The notes under the pieces: generated by a model | Database searches by the model: none | Told to the model about the DNA's origin: nothing | Seen by the model: the letters and a program-made list of their open reading frames with translations, nothing else | NCBI GenBank assembly: GCA_047626155.1 | Contig: JBLHRR010000109.1 | Location: 1-19,056, forward strand | Reading direction: 5' to 3' | DNA from: CALGLS01 sp047626155 | GTDB taxonomy: Bacteria; Bacteroidota; Bacteroidia; Chitinophagales; Saprospiraceae | DNA: 19,056 nt | Program-made: the position numbers and the translations under genes | Part shown: positions 1 through 7,698 of the stretch, piece after piece | Numbering within the stretch: position 1 is the first letter of the stretch | How the letters are laid out: every line of letters begins with the position of its first letter

Positions 1-207
1 CAACTTGTAAACATGCAAAAACTGACAGTATTTCAAACAGCTTGGTATAAAAAAACAAATCCGACTTTTTCGGATGCTGTTGCCTCTGTTCGTTACCGAA
101 TTTGGCAATATCAAATTTCTTTACGGTTGATAAAAAACACTGACCGTAAAGAAATTAATCAAACATTATTCGATCACTTAGCTTTTATGGCAGCTAGAGC
201 TGCCTGA
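1..207 (+). CDS. C-terminal fragment, possibly of an IS4-like transposase
   Basis: The reading frame is open from base 1 to the TGA at 205-207, so this is the last 68 codons of a gene that begins outside the window; the ATG at 13 need not be its start. The residues TAWYKKTNPTFSDAVASVR followed by an IW pair recall the C-terminal tail of IS4-type transposases as I remember them, where a Trp-Tyr, a Thr-Phe-Ser-Asp and an Arg-x-x-(Ile/Leu)-Trp motif occur. No DDE residue is present in this piece, so the assignment rests on weak resemblance. The fragment ends with an Ala-rich AARAA tail and no terminal inverted repeat was identified after the stop. It could equally be an unrelated protein. Confidence 0.4.
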   Translation, partial: QLVNMQKLTVFQTAWYKKTNPTFSDAVASVRYRIWQYQISLRLIKNTDRKEINQTLFDHLAFMAARAA

Positions 208-273
208 AATGGCTAAAGTCGAGCTAAGCTTAAAGCTAAATATCAGCTCGATAAATTTGAACGCCCTAACTAT

Positions 274-1191
274 TCACTCTATCACCACCTTACCAGATAC
301 TACTCCTGCTCCTTCATCTTCTTGTAAAACATAAAAGTAAATCCCAGGCTTCAAAAATTTAGGCAGGTCTAGTTCAACCAAAATAGCCCAGCGTTCAATA
401 GGCTGCGAAAAAACTTCGCGACCAAGCATATCAAGTAACAACACATTTCCATCAATCCCCTCTGTCAATTCAAAATAAAGTTTTCCAGCAGAAATTGGAT
501 TGGGGTAAACCTTCACCACCACTTCGGATAATTCTTTTACCGCAATCGGATTTGAAAAATCACATAAATCAATATCAGCAGACATCGGATACACCAGACT
601 ATCTTCCTGATACATTTGACAGACCTTGTAGCCAAAGCCTGATGGGTCAGAATTTATATCGGTGTCTTGAAAAAATAAAGTTGCATTGGGACCGACACCT
701 TCTATAAACTGCAAGGTATCACATATATTACCTGCTCCGAATGTTCGGTCTAATGTTATGGTTTTTCGATTACCAACTACAGACACAGCTATTACAGTAG
801 CCTCCGGCCCTCCTGAAATTGACCAGCCACATCCCACTTCATGGTAGGTATTAAAAGTATCCCCCACTTCGAGTGTCAAATCCATAACCAGATTTTCTTG
901 GTCACTTAAAATATTATGAAACCATAATTTCCCTTCCTCTTCATCTTCCCGAGCAAAACCAACAAGAGAAGGCATTGAAGAAATACCTGCTTGCAAATAA
1001 ACTTTCTTATATTGTTGTTGATTGAAAAAAGTATCTCCTTCGATTTGCATATCTCCTGGTGCCACCCAATCAAAAGGCTCTATTACTATTGCATATTTTG
1101 TTATGTCGGCGGATAGTACCTGTTGATATTGCGCAAAGGAAAGGAATGGAAAGGCGAAGAATAGAAGGAAGAATGTTGTTTTATTTTTCAT
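274..1191 (-). CDS. Secreted protein with C-terminal T9SS type A sorting domain
   Basis: A 305-residue protein of unknown function. Residues 1-20 (Lys-Asn-Lys, then a Phe/Leu-rich core ending SFA-Q) form a Sec signal peptide. The middle (about 21-220) contains no domain I recognise; the stretch from GDTFNTYHEVGCGW to the Cys at CDTLQF has the look of a secreted beta-rich module with a few cysteines. Residues about 225-305 form a Por secretion-system C-terminal sorting domain: VKVYPNPISAGKLYFE, a DMLGREV strand and a closing GIYFYVLQ strand with KVVIE at the end. The protein is therefore expected at the cell surface or outside the cell after T9SS export and removal of the tail. The ATG lies four bases after the stop of the upstream 517-aa gene, so the two are almost certainly co-transcribed and translationally coupled. 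Confidence 0.85.
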   Translation of the reverse strand: MKNKTTFFLLFFAFPFLSFAQYQQVLSADITKYAIVIEPFDWVAPGDMQIEGDTFFNQQQYKKVYLQAGISSMPSLVGFAREDEEEGKLWFHNILSDQENLVMDLTLEVGDTFNTYHEVGCGWSISGGPEATVIAVSVVGNRKTITLDRTFGAGNICDTLQFIEGVGPNATLFFQDTDINSDPSGFGYKVCQMYQEDSLVYPMSADIDLCDFSNPIAVKELSEVVVKVYPNPISAGKLYFELTEGIDGNVLLLDMLGREVFSQPIERWAILVELDLPKFLKPGIYFYVLQEDEGAGVVSGKVVIE

Positions 1192-1195
1192 GATA

Positions 1196-2749
1196 TTAAT
1201 GTTGAATGATTATTTTTTCCGTTGTATGTTTTTCCCCTGCTACCTTTTTAGTGATGAAATAAATTCCATTGTTTAAATGGAATAAGTTCAAAATCATTTT
1301 TGGTGCCATTGGCTTATATTGAGTTATTAATTTCCCGTTAAGGTCAGAAACTTCAATCGTTCTGTTTTGTTTCATCTGAAAATCTGAAAACTCGATGGTC
1401 ATAATTCCATTATTGGGATTGGGGTAAACTTCTAAAGTTGAATTTGCCATCACCAGAGGATCATCCGTGTCTGTCGTCGTCTCTCCATTTATAGCAATAT
1501 ATTTGTCACAATTGCCATTCCAGCAGCCATTTTCATCTAATGTTAAAAACCAAACATCAGGGTTATTTAAAAACGGAACACCTGTTGGGTTTACCATATC
1601 CAAATCCCCTACTATTGCATAGCCATCTTCATTGTTATGAACTGCATGCCAAAAACGCCCCGATCTTGAGTCTCTTAAATCAGCTATTACTCTTTCCCAC
1701 AATAAATTCCCTTCCGTGTCGATTAAAAAACAAAATCCATCTGATGATCGATCATAAATGTCATTAGCAGAAAAATAATCTGACGCTCCTATTCCGAACA
1801 TTTTCCCATCGTTTGTCTCTATGCAAGAAATAAACTCTTTAGCTGTTCTGTGTGCAAAAACATATTCCCATTCTAAATTAGCCAAGGAGTCCAGTTTGTA
1901 AATAGCTGGGGGGTAGGGATATAATGGTGGGAAGACTATAGTATCCGAAAGATCCTTATACCAACCTAACATATACCCTTTATCCTCAGTCTCAAATATT
2001 TCTATACCTGGGAACAAGTTACCTCCTTCTAGAATTTTTTTAGTAAAAACCACTTCAAATGAATCATTCAAGTCAGCTATGACAGCACTATTTATTGAAG
2101 TAGAATTAGGGTGTGGTTCTGAGTAGGCAAGAATAAAACCTTCACTTTTTTTCTTTCTTAATGAAATAAAACCTTTACTCAAATTGGGATTACCAATTAA
2201 TTTATGCCCCAGCACATTAAATTGATGATCCAAAAAGTAAAGATATATTTTACGCTCTCCATTATTGACTTCTCCATAAACCATCAGGGAATCTCCAACA
2301 ACCAGCATCCCCCGAATAAACAATTCATTAGCATCGGGAATGGCTATATCCTCTTGATTTATGAGAGCACCTTCCATATCGAAAGACATGAGTCTTATTT
2401 CGGTATGATCTACTTTATCTATTTTGCCACAGACGACTATTGTATCTCCTAACAGAACCATAGCATCTCCAACAGGAGAATATAAATTCATATCTGGACT
2501 TCCATCATAGATATGGCTCCAAATTGTATTTCCTAATTCATCGATCTTTAGCAATCCAAGACAATCACTATATAAGGCATCCACATGACATTTACATTGA
2601 GCTATTATCAAATATCCGTCTTCTATTGATTCTATTTGAAACCCTCCATCTGAACGGTGATCTTGAGTGACTGGAATGTTTACTGATCGTTGTTGAGCTG
2701 AGCTTGAAAAGCAAATGATCAGGAGAAGTATAGTAGTGCAGAGTTTCAT
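1196..2749 (-). CDS. Secreted T9SS cargo, probably beta-propeller-like
   Basis: A 517-residue protein. Residues 1-18 form a signal peptide with cleavage near SSA-QQ. Residues about 25-430 contain repeated blocks such as DGYLIIAQ, DKGYMLGWY, NDGKMFGIG and EDGYAIVGD, each followed by a strand like GLLKIDELGNTIW or FCFLIDTEGNLLW. This alternation (DGY, then a D-x-x-GN-x-x-W strand) is the pattern of SBBP/PQQ-like beta-propeller repeats in Bacteroidota surface proteins; the fold is inference. Residues about 437-517 form a T9SS type A sorting domain: LEVYPNPNNGIMTIEF, a VSDLNGKLI strand and LNNGIYFITK, ending EKIIIQH. It heads a two-gene unit with the 305-aa T9SS gene, four bases downstream. No TAnnTTTG box is visible in the 82-base gap upstream, so it may be read through from the larger T9SS gene. 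Confidence 0.85.
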   Translation of the reverse strand: MKLCTTILLLIICFSSSAQQRSVNIPVTQDHRSDGGFQIESIEDGYLIIAQCKCHVDALYSDCLGLLKIDELGNTIWSHIYDGSPDMNLYSPVGDAMVLLGDTIVVCGKIDKVDHTEIRLMSFDMEGALINQEDIAIPDANELFIRGMLVVGDSLMVYGEVNNGERKIYLYFLDHQFNVLGHKLIGNPNLSKGFISLRKKKSEGFILAYSEPHPNSTSINSAVIADLNDSFEVVFTKKILEGGNLFPGIEIFETEDKGYMLGWYKDLSDTIVFPPLYPYPPAIYKLDSLANLEWEYVFAHRTAKEFISCIETNDGKMFGIGASDYFSANDIYDRSSDGFCFLIDTEGNLLWERVIADLRDSRSGRFWHAVHNNEDGYAIVGDLDMVNPTGVPFLNNPDVWFLTLDENGCWNGNCDKYIAINGETTTDTDDPLVMANSTLEVYPNPNNGIMTIEFSDFQMKQNRTIEVSDLNGKLITQYKPMAPKMILNLFHLNNGIYFITKKVAGEKHTTEKIIIQH

Positions 2750-2768
2750 AAGCTATGATTTTATATTT

Positions 2769-2815
2769 ATTTAAGGGATGACAAATATGTTGAAATATTA
2801 TGTCATCCCTTAAAT
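2769..2815. terminator. 15-bp perfect hairpin between T9SS genes
   Basis: TTTAAGGGATGACA (2770-2783) and its exact complement TGTCATCCCTTAAA (2801-2814), plus one further A-T pair outside, enclose a 17-base loop. A T-run follows on the plus strand (2815-2819), but the flanking genes are read on the minus strand, where no U-run follows. It is therefore either a weak terminator or processing/stability hairpin after the large T9SS gene, or a small repeat. Confidence 0.5.
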
Positions 2816-2831
2816 TTTTGATTGAATACTA

Positions 2832-5800
2832 TTATTTGACAACAGCAATTAACTGAGCATGCAATGGCTTTAAATTTTTGTCAAAAAGTTGAAGTAAATA
2901 AATCCCCTCATTCCACTGATTTGTTGCTATCTGAAGACTAACAACTCCTTCTCCAATTACTTGCTCATGGATTTCTTGCCCCATTATCGAAGTAATTTTC
3001 AATATAGCAGCAGGAGTCTCGTTCATCGTAATAGAAAATTCATCTTTGGCAGGGTTAGGTGAAACCAATACTGATTTTTTACCCGAATTAAAATCTTCTC
3101 GTTTACTTCCTCTCTCTTTACTCTCCTCTTCAAAGCCTTCCAAATTCCTTAGCTCAGTATCTATATCATCATGGAATTCTCTACCAAATAAGAGGGATAA
3201 AATAGCCTGAGCATAACCAGATGAGGAACCACCGCTCACCGCAATGTTTTCTAAATATAAAGAGTCGTTCTCCATCATCTGAAAGCTTGCCCCCATCTCC
3301 ATTCTCTCCAAATTTATTTCTTGAACATTTTTAAATGTTTCCATTCCTTCTATATTATTCGACAGTCCATTCAAGGTATTTGAAGCCGCTTGGTAGTTCT
3401 TTTCGTTTATGTAGATTCCAAATTTCATCTGTTTACTTTGATTAGTATTTTCTTCATCCAAAAGACTAATAGCATTACTTACTTCATCATTTTCCAAGTA
3501 ACCAATAAGTAAAGCGTCAACAATAATATCCTTTTGTTCCATCAGTTCTTGATACTCTATAGAAGAAGAACTTACACCATTCAAATCTTGTTTAAGATCA
3601 AGGTATTTCTGATAAGTCGGTGGAGGTCCTGGAGCTATCATAACTGTTGAGCATAGAACATCCTGAGCAGGCGTTACGGAATAGTTCCCCGAATTATTTG
3701 GTAAATCACAGGGTTTTGGAAATGGATTAGAAATTGATCCCGACTTAACGTAATAATTAAAATGTAAGGTGCTATTGATCGTTACAATATCGTCAGTAGA
3801 TTGTAGCGTTGTGAAACAATTGTTAGCTGGTTTTGAGAAACTACCTTGCCATGTTCTAATTTGTCCTTGCACAGCTCCTGGGCCTCCAGTTAATCGAAAA
3901 TCTTCATATTTAGAAATAAAGGAGTTACATTGAAATGCCATTTGTTTATTTTCTCCTGCGGCATATATTCCAAAATTTCCCGAAATAATATTGTTATTGA
4001 TATCATTGTAGGCATTTAGTCCTAGAGCACCTGTATATCCGGTATAAATACTCGCATGTGCATTTTCAAAAGAATTATCATTTATTGTGAAATTACTGGG
4101 CCCTTCTAGGTAAATTGCTACAAACGCTTTATAAAATTCATTGTACTCAATTTTCAAGCCTGCTCCAATGTTAGAAATATTAGACTTTATATGATAGTCA
4201 TTGTTCAAGAACACATTAGGATCTTCATTAACATCACCGACTTCGAGATAAGCACTAAATGGATGAGTAGCAAAGGCATATATCCCTATCCCATTATCTT
4301 CAAAAATATTTTCATCCTTTACTATTGCTCCAGCATCATATACTTGAATTGCATCTTTTTTCATATTTCTAAAGTTGCATTCATTAAAAGTCACCCCATC
4401 CGTCGCCCATATAGTAACTCCATGATTCCCTACCTCCCCGCCATCAAAAATACAGTCTATGAACTTACTCTTATTTAAACGATCATATCTCCTAAATTCA
4501 ACTGCCCGTGCGTTATTTTCAAAAGTTGAATTTTCACAAAAGACCAGTCCTCCGCTTCTGTATGCTGGGTTACTTACTGTGGCAATGGCGGTCCCTGCGT
4601 TTTCTATTTGACTTTCATTTATAATAATAACGACTCCTGCGTCATTTGATGCCAACGACCCAAATGGATCACTTGGCTGATCTTTTGAAGCATTCCCATG
4701 TACCACAATTCCACCCCACCTTGTCTCAGGACAGAGATTCGTAATAGTTCCATCATCTACAATCAGCTTTGCTCCTCTCTGGACTGTAATCGTTAAATCT
4801 TTCGCCATTCGAACTTCACAATTAATTGTAAGTGTCGCTCCCGTTTCTACTACAACATTCCTATTTAATAATTTCAAATTATCCCAAATCAAATTTGTCC
4901 CAGTAGGAACATAGAAAGTTGGGGCAACCTGAGTACAATTGTCAGCCCATCCATATGTTTGCGTATTAAGTGACGCAACCCGACTAAACACTACCTCCCA
5001 CTGACAAGGCGTTAATGCTCTATTTGTATGGCTTTGCGAAGTTAAATTATTTCCAACATTCCACTTACAAATCTTCACATCATCTCCTGACATACATGGG
5101 ACGTCGCATAAATTTGGATTACAAGGTACAGTAAGAGGAGTAAACTGACCGTCGCAAACTGCTAAACCGGGGCAGTTTGGACTACATTCGTCCTCTGGAC
5201 TTATATCAACATTATTGCATTGATTATCGCAAAAAGTAACATGCTCCAAGTCTAATGAGTGTGCCATCTCATGATTCAAATTTTTAGCAGACGAGTAGAT
5301 AAAATTCGGATTATCTACAATACAGTTATACGAGTCTATATGCACATCTTGACCTGTATTACTAAACCCTGCGCCACAGCCCAGAGCACGATCAAAAACA
5401 ATATCTATTACTCTATTATTATAAACACTAGCATCCACTGATTGCTCTGGATGAAACCAAATCCCTCCATGGGGATCATTAGGGTTTGATGGCTCCGTAT
5501 ATAGTTTATACTCATATTTAGCTGTCGGCACAAGAGCGGCCTGTACTCCATTAGGACCTGGGTTCAAATTTTGAACTAGAGAATTCAAATAATAATGTCC
5601 CCTATTCAACAATAGATTTGCCATCGCAACACCATCTGCATGAGAAATCTCTTCTCCTGTAATTTGTTGGAAATGGATATTTACGTAGATCGTAAAAGGA
5701 GAGGTCAAATCATAATCATCAAAGTCGACTTCTGAGGGGCAGAGAGATGCGGCCGCCCTTAATGGCATAGGTTCTACTTGAGTAGGTTCCCAGTCACAGA

Positions 5801-5908
5801 TAGTAACTTGAGCAGAAAGAGAAAAATAATTGGTGAAAAATAATAAAACGATTAAGCTATAATTTAACCAATCGTGTGTGTGTGTGTGTGTGTGTTAAAG
5901 GTTTTCAT
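2832..5908 (-). CDS. Large T9SS-secreted metzincin-like/beta-helix protein, frame broken in an (AC)11 repeat
   Basis: The uninterrupted frame starts at the ATG at 5768 (978 aa), but that Met is inside the gene. Upstream in the same frame there is a signal peptide (LNYSLIVLLFF to FSLSAQ, about 5865-5808) with no ATG, GTG or TTG before the in-frame stop at 5897-5895. An ATG at 5908, preceded by an A-rich tract typical of Bacteroidota starts, reads MKTF and enters an (AC)11 repeat, but reaches TAA after 14 codons (MKTFNTHTHTHTIG). Ten or thirteen repeats would join the two frames; with ten the protein has 1024 residues. Domains in 978-aa numbering: metalloprotease-like region with HEMAHSLDLEH (H166, E167, H170, H176), Cys-rich stretch 180-235, right-handed beta-helix about 290-690 (WGGIVVHGN), and T9SS sorting domain about 895-978 (VSPNPAKDEF to GIYLLQLF). 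It may be phase-variable, a decaying gene or a sequencing error. Confidence 0.8.
5874..5895. repeat. (GT)11 microsatellite inside the 5' coding region
   Basis: Eleven perfect GT units on the plus strand, equal to (AC)11 in the sense of the T9SS gene. The distance from the A of the ATG at 5908 to codon position 5768 is 140 bases, which is 3n+2. Removing one unit or adding two restores an open frame from the ATG through the signal peptide. The repeat encodes alternating Thr-His in the joined frame, so unit changes alter only the N-region of the signal peptide. Confidence 0.95.
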
Positions 5909-5925
5909 ACTTTTTTTATTTTTAG
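5909..5925 (-). promoter_or_regulatory. A-rich translation initiation region of the T9SS gene
   Basis: On the minus strand the bases before the ATG at 5908 read AAAAATAAAAAAAGT. A-rich, SD-free leaders of this kind are the usual initiation context in Bacteroidota. This supports 5908 as the true start, although the downstream frame is broken. Confidence 0.5.
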
Positions 5926-5942
5926 GATTAAACAGAATATAA

Positions 5943-6129
5943 GTAACTACTCAGGTACTCTAATATATTGATTGTCAGGTTAAAGTGAAACAATATTATT
6001 ACAAATTGTTTTTTATTGAGTGTGTAATTCATTGATAATCAATAAATCGAAAAACAATTTATCATAATCAATATTTATAAAATATTGATTATCAATTAAT
6101 TAAAATTCAACGAGTACCTGAGTAGTTAC
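5943..6129. mobile_element. MITE-like element, 187 bp, 18-bp TIRs, 8-bp target duplication
   Basis: GTAACTACTCAGGTACTC at 5943-5960 is the exact reverse complement of GAGTACCTGAGTAGTTAC at 6112-6129. Immediately outside both ends is the same octamer GAATATAA (5935-5942 and 6130-6137), as expected of an 8-bp target-site duplication. The interior is very AT-rich, has no ORF, and contains a 12-bp inverted repeat (ATAATCAATATT 6064-6075 with AATATTGATTAT 6081-6092) plus a further related arm, ATTGATAATCAATA, at 6031-6044. Elements without a transposase but with perfect ends are moved by a related full-length IS elsewhere in the genome; IS families with 8-bp duplications include several IS4-like, IS66 and IS256 groups. 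The left end lies only 34 bases from the ATG of the T9SS gene, so the element separates that gene from any older upstream promoter or brings its own. Confidence 0.85.
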
Positions 6130-6137
6130 GAATATAA

Positions 6138-6293
6138 TAATACTTACACGCTAAATATAACAACAATACATTAAAAACAAACCTAATAGGAATGTTTTAT
6201 TCTTTTCTGTCGTTCAGACTACTAAAGAGCTACATGATTCTATTAAAGAGGAAATAAGTATGGCAATCGCAAGATTGCTATGCTTCGGCAGTT
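6138..6293. other. Non-coding stretch between MITE and foldback repeat
   Basis: No ORF of note. A small hairpin GCAATC-GCAA-GATTGC lies at 6263-6278, next to the foldback repeat. Nothing else is recognisable. Confidence 0.5.
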
Positions 6294-6404
6294 GGCAGTT
6301 GGCTTTTAGCGGTTGGCTTCCTGTCCGTACCTAATATAGGTTGACTTTTTTGGTCAACCTATTTTAGGCATGGACAACTGCTAACTGCCAAAAACTAACA
6401 GCTC
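6294..6404. repeat. Long imperfect foldback repeat downstream of the AraC gene
   Basis: The arm 6294-6345 aligns over its whole length with the reverse complement of 6353-6404. The inner 16 pairs (CCTAATATAGGTTGAC against GTCAACCTATTTTAGG) have one mismatch, and the loop is seven bases (6346-6352). The outer parts are degenerate copies of a GGCAGTTGGC-like unit, also present just upstream (about 6288-6303). The structure could stop leftward transcription from the AraC gene, but no U-run follows it on that strand. It reads more like a dispersed intergenic repeat. Confidence 0.65.
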
Positions 6405-6464
6405 AAAAAGGGATTCCGGGGATTTGTCACGCACTCACTCATTTAGATTTTAACTCCACTCACC

Positions 6465-7361
6465 TCACTTCCCCTCCCGCTTACGAAACCCACTCGGCGT
6501 CTCCCCCACCAATTTCTTAAAATACTTCACAAAATTAGTAGGCTCCTCAAAACCACTTCGATAACTAATCTCCTTTATAGACAGCGAAGTATTCATCAAC
6601 AGCCGCTTCATTTCCAAAATCAAAAAGTCATTAATATAATCCTTCGCCGATTTCTCCATAACATCACGGGTAATGCGATTCAACTTTTTGGTAGACATCA
6701 TCATCTTATCCGCATAGAACTGTACCTGCCGGGATTTTAAAACATTCTCCTGAAGCAAATTTTGGAAATCAATAAAGGCTTCATGAAAAACGGAGCGAGG
6801 CTTCTCCTTTAGTCGCTTTCGCCGAATACGCTCAGCTAGCGCTAGGAAAATTTTCATGGAAGAGAGAATGATTTCTTCCGTTAACCAATCGTCCGGAGCT
6901 TCGTATTCTTCTTTCATCCGCATCACCAATTCCGTAAACAATACCCGCTGCTTTTTCTTCAACTTCATCACCGGATGGTGCAAATGATAATTGTACAAAC
7001 TCAACTGCTGCATCATACTCGATCCCAGCGTACTCCGCTCCAAAAAACTTTCGGTAAACAACATGAAGTAAGCTTTCCGCTGATCATTCCACTCAAAAGC
7101 ATGCACCTGATCTTTGGCAATAAAAATAACACTCCCCTTCTGATAACTGTATTCTTTAAAATCAATGAAGTGTTTTCCTTCTCCTTCCATAATAAAAAGC
7201 ACCGCATAGAAATTCAAGCGATGCGGACGGAAAGGACTGTAGTCCGTCGGCGGGTTATAAACCAGTAAATCTTTGTTGGAAACAATGTTGAATTCGTAAT
7301 CCTTACGCTCCCGGTTGAGGAAGTTTATTTTAGGAATGCTATCAGAGAAGGTATTTTCCAT
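6465..7361 (-). CDS. AraC-family transcriptional regulator
   Basis: 298 residues from the ATG at 7361. The frame stays open further upstream to a TTG at 7442 (325 aa), but the TTG has a SD-like AAAGGAG some 17 bases away and the extra 27 residues match nothing I know, so the ATG is preferred with modest confidence. The N-terminal half holds a cupin-like sensor: LNFYAVLFIMEGEGKHFIDF, then YSYQKGSVIFIAKDQVHAFEW, the usual arabinose-binding-type beta barrel. The C-terminal 100 residues form the double helix-turn-helix AraC/XylS DNA-binding domain, with SIKEISYRSGFEEPTNFVKYF and the closing KKLVGETPSGFRK signature. It is divergent from the oxidoreductase operon starting at 7699 and may control that operon and itself. 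The inducer cannot be read from the sequence. Confidence 0.93.
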   Translation of the reverse strand: MENTFSDSIPKINFLNRERKDYEFNIVSNKDLLVYNPPTDYSPFRPHRLNFYAVLFIMEGEGKHFIDFKEYSYQKGSVIFIAKDQVHAFEWNDQRKAYFMLFTESFLERSTLGSSMMQQLSLYNYHLHHPVMKLKKKQRVLFTELVMRMKEEYEAPDDWLTEEIILSSMKIFLALAERIRRKRLKEKPRSVFHEAFIDFQNLLQENVLKSRQVQFYADKMMMSTKKLNRITRDVMEKSAKDYINDFLILEMKRLLMNTSLSIKEISYRSGFEEPTNFVKYFKKLVGETPSGFRKREGK

Positions 7362-7442
7362 AGGTATAACAATAGGGACTTGGTCGTGATTAATCGGAGT
7401 CCCAAGATAGGCTTTTGAGGGAGGTATCCCAAAATATCGCAA

Positions 7443-7698
7443 CGGGCGGAAGCTCTCCTTTAAGAGTTGGAGATCGTCCGGGATAAAGCAACATTATAGG
7501 AATACACCTCTTTTAGAGAACTTTAAAAACATGGAATTCTTCAAAGAACCATAATTTCTTTAACATCCTTACTAATTTTATATTCATTTTATTACATTTA
7601 TTAAAATTTAAACCTATCAACTAACTAATTGCGCAAAACTATATATCGAAATAAGTATTTTATGCGCTATTATTATTACAATCTTAAACACCTGAATT
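7443..7698. promoter_or_regulatory. Divergent intergenic region between AraC gene and oxidoreductase operon
   Basis: About 256 bases, strongly AT-rich in 7500-7690, without an ORF. A minus-strand match to the -7 consensus (TAGTTTTG, plus-strand 7634-7641) is present but has no -33 partner. No exact TAnnTTTG was found on the plus strand. An imperfect dyad TGGAATTCTT-CA-AAGAACCA at 7532-7551 is a possible regulator site. All of this is weak. Confidence 0.35.

Noticed and set aside
5943..6137. Invertible promoter of the Bacteroides type flanked by inverted repeats
   Set aside because: The inverted repeats are 18 bp and could in principle serve as recombination sites. However, the exact 8-bp direct repeats outside them fit transposition better, no site-specific recombinase is nearby, and no full promoter was found inside. 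Read orientation data could reopen it.
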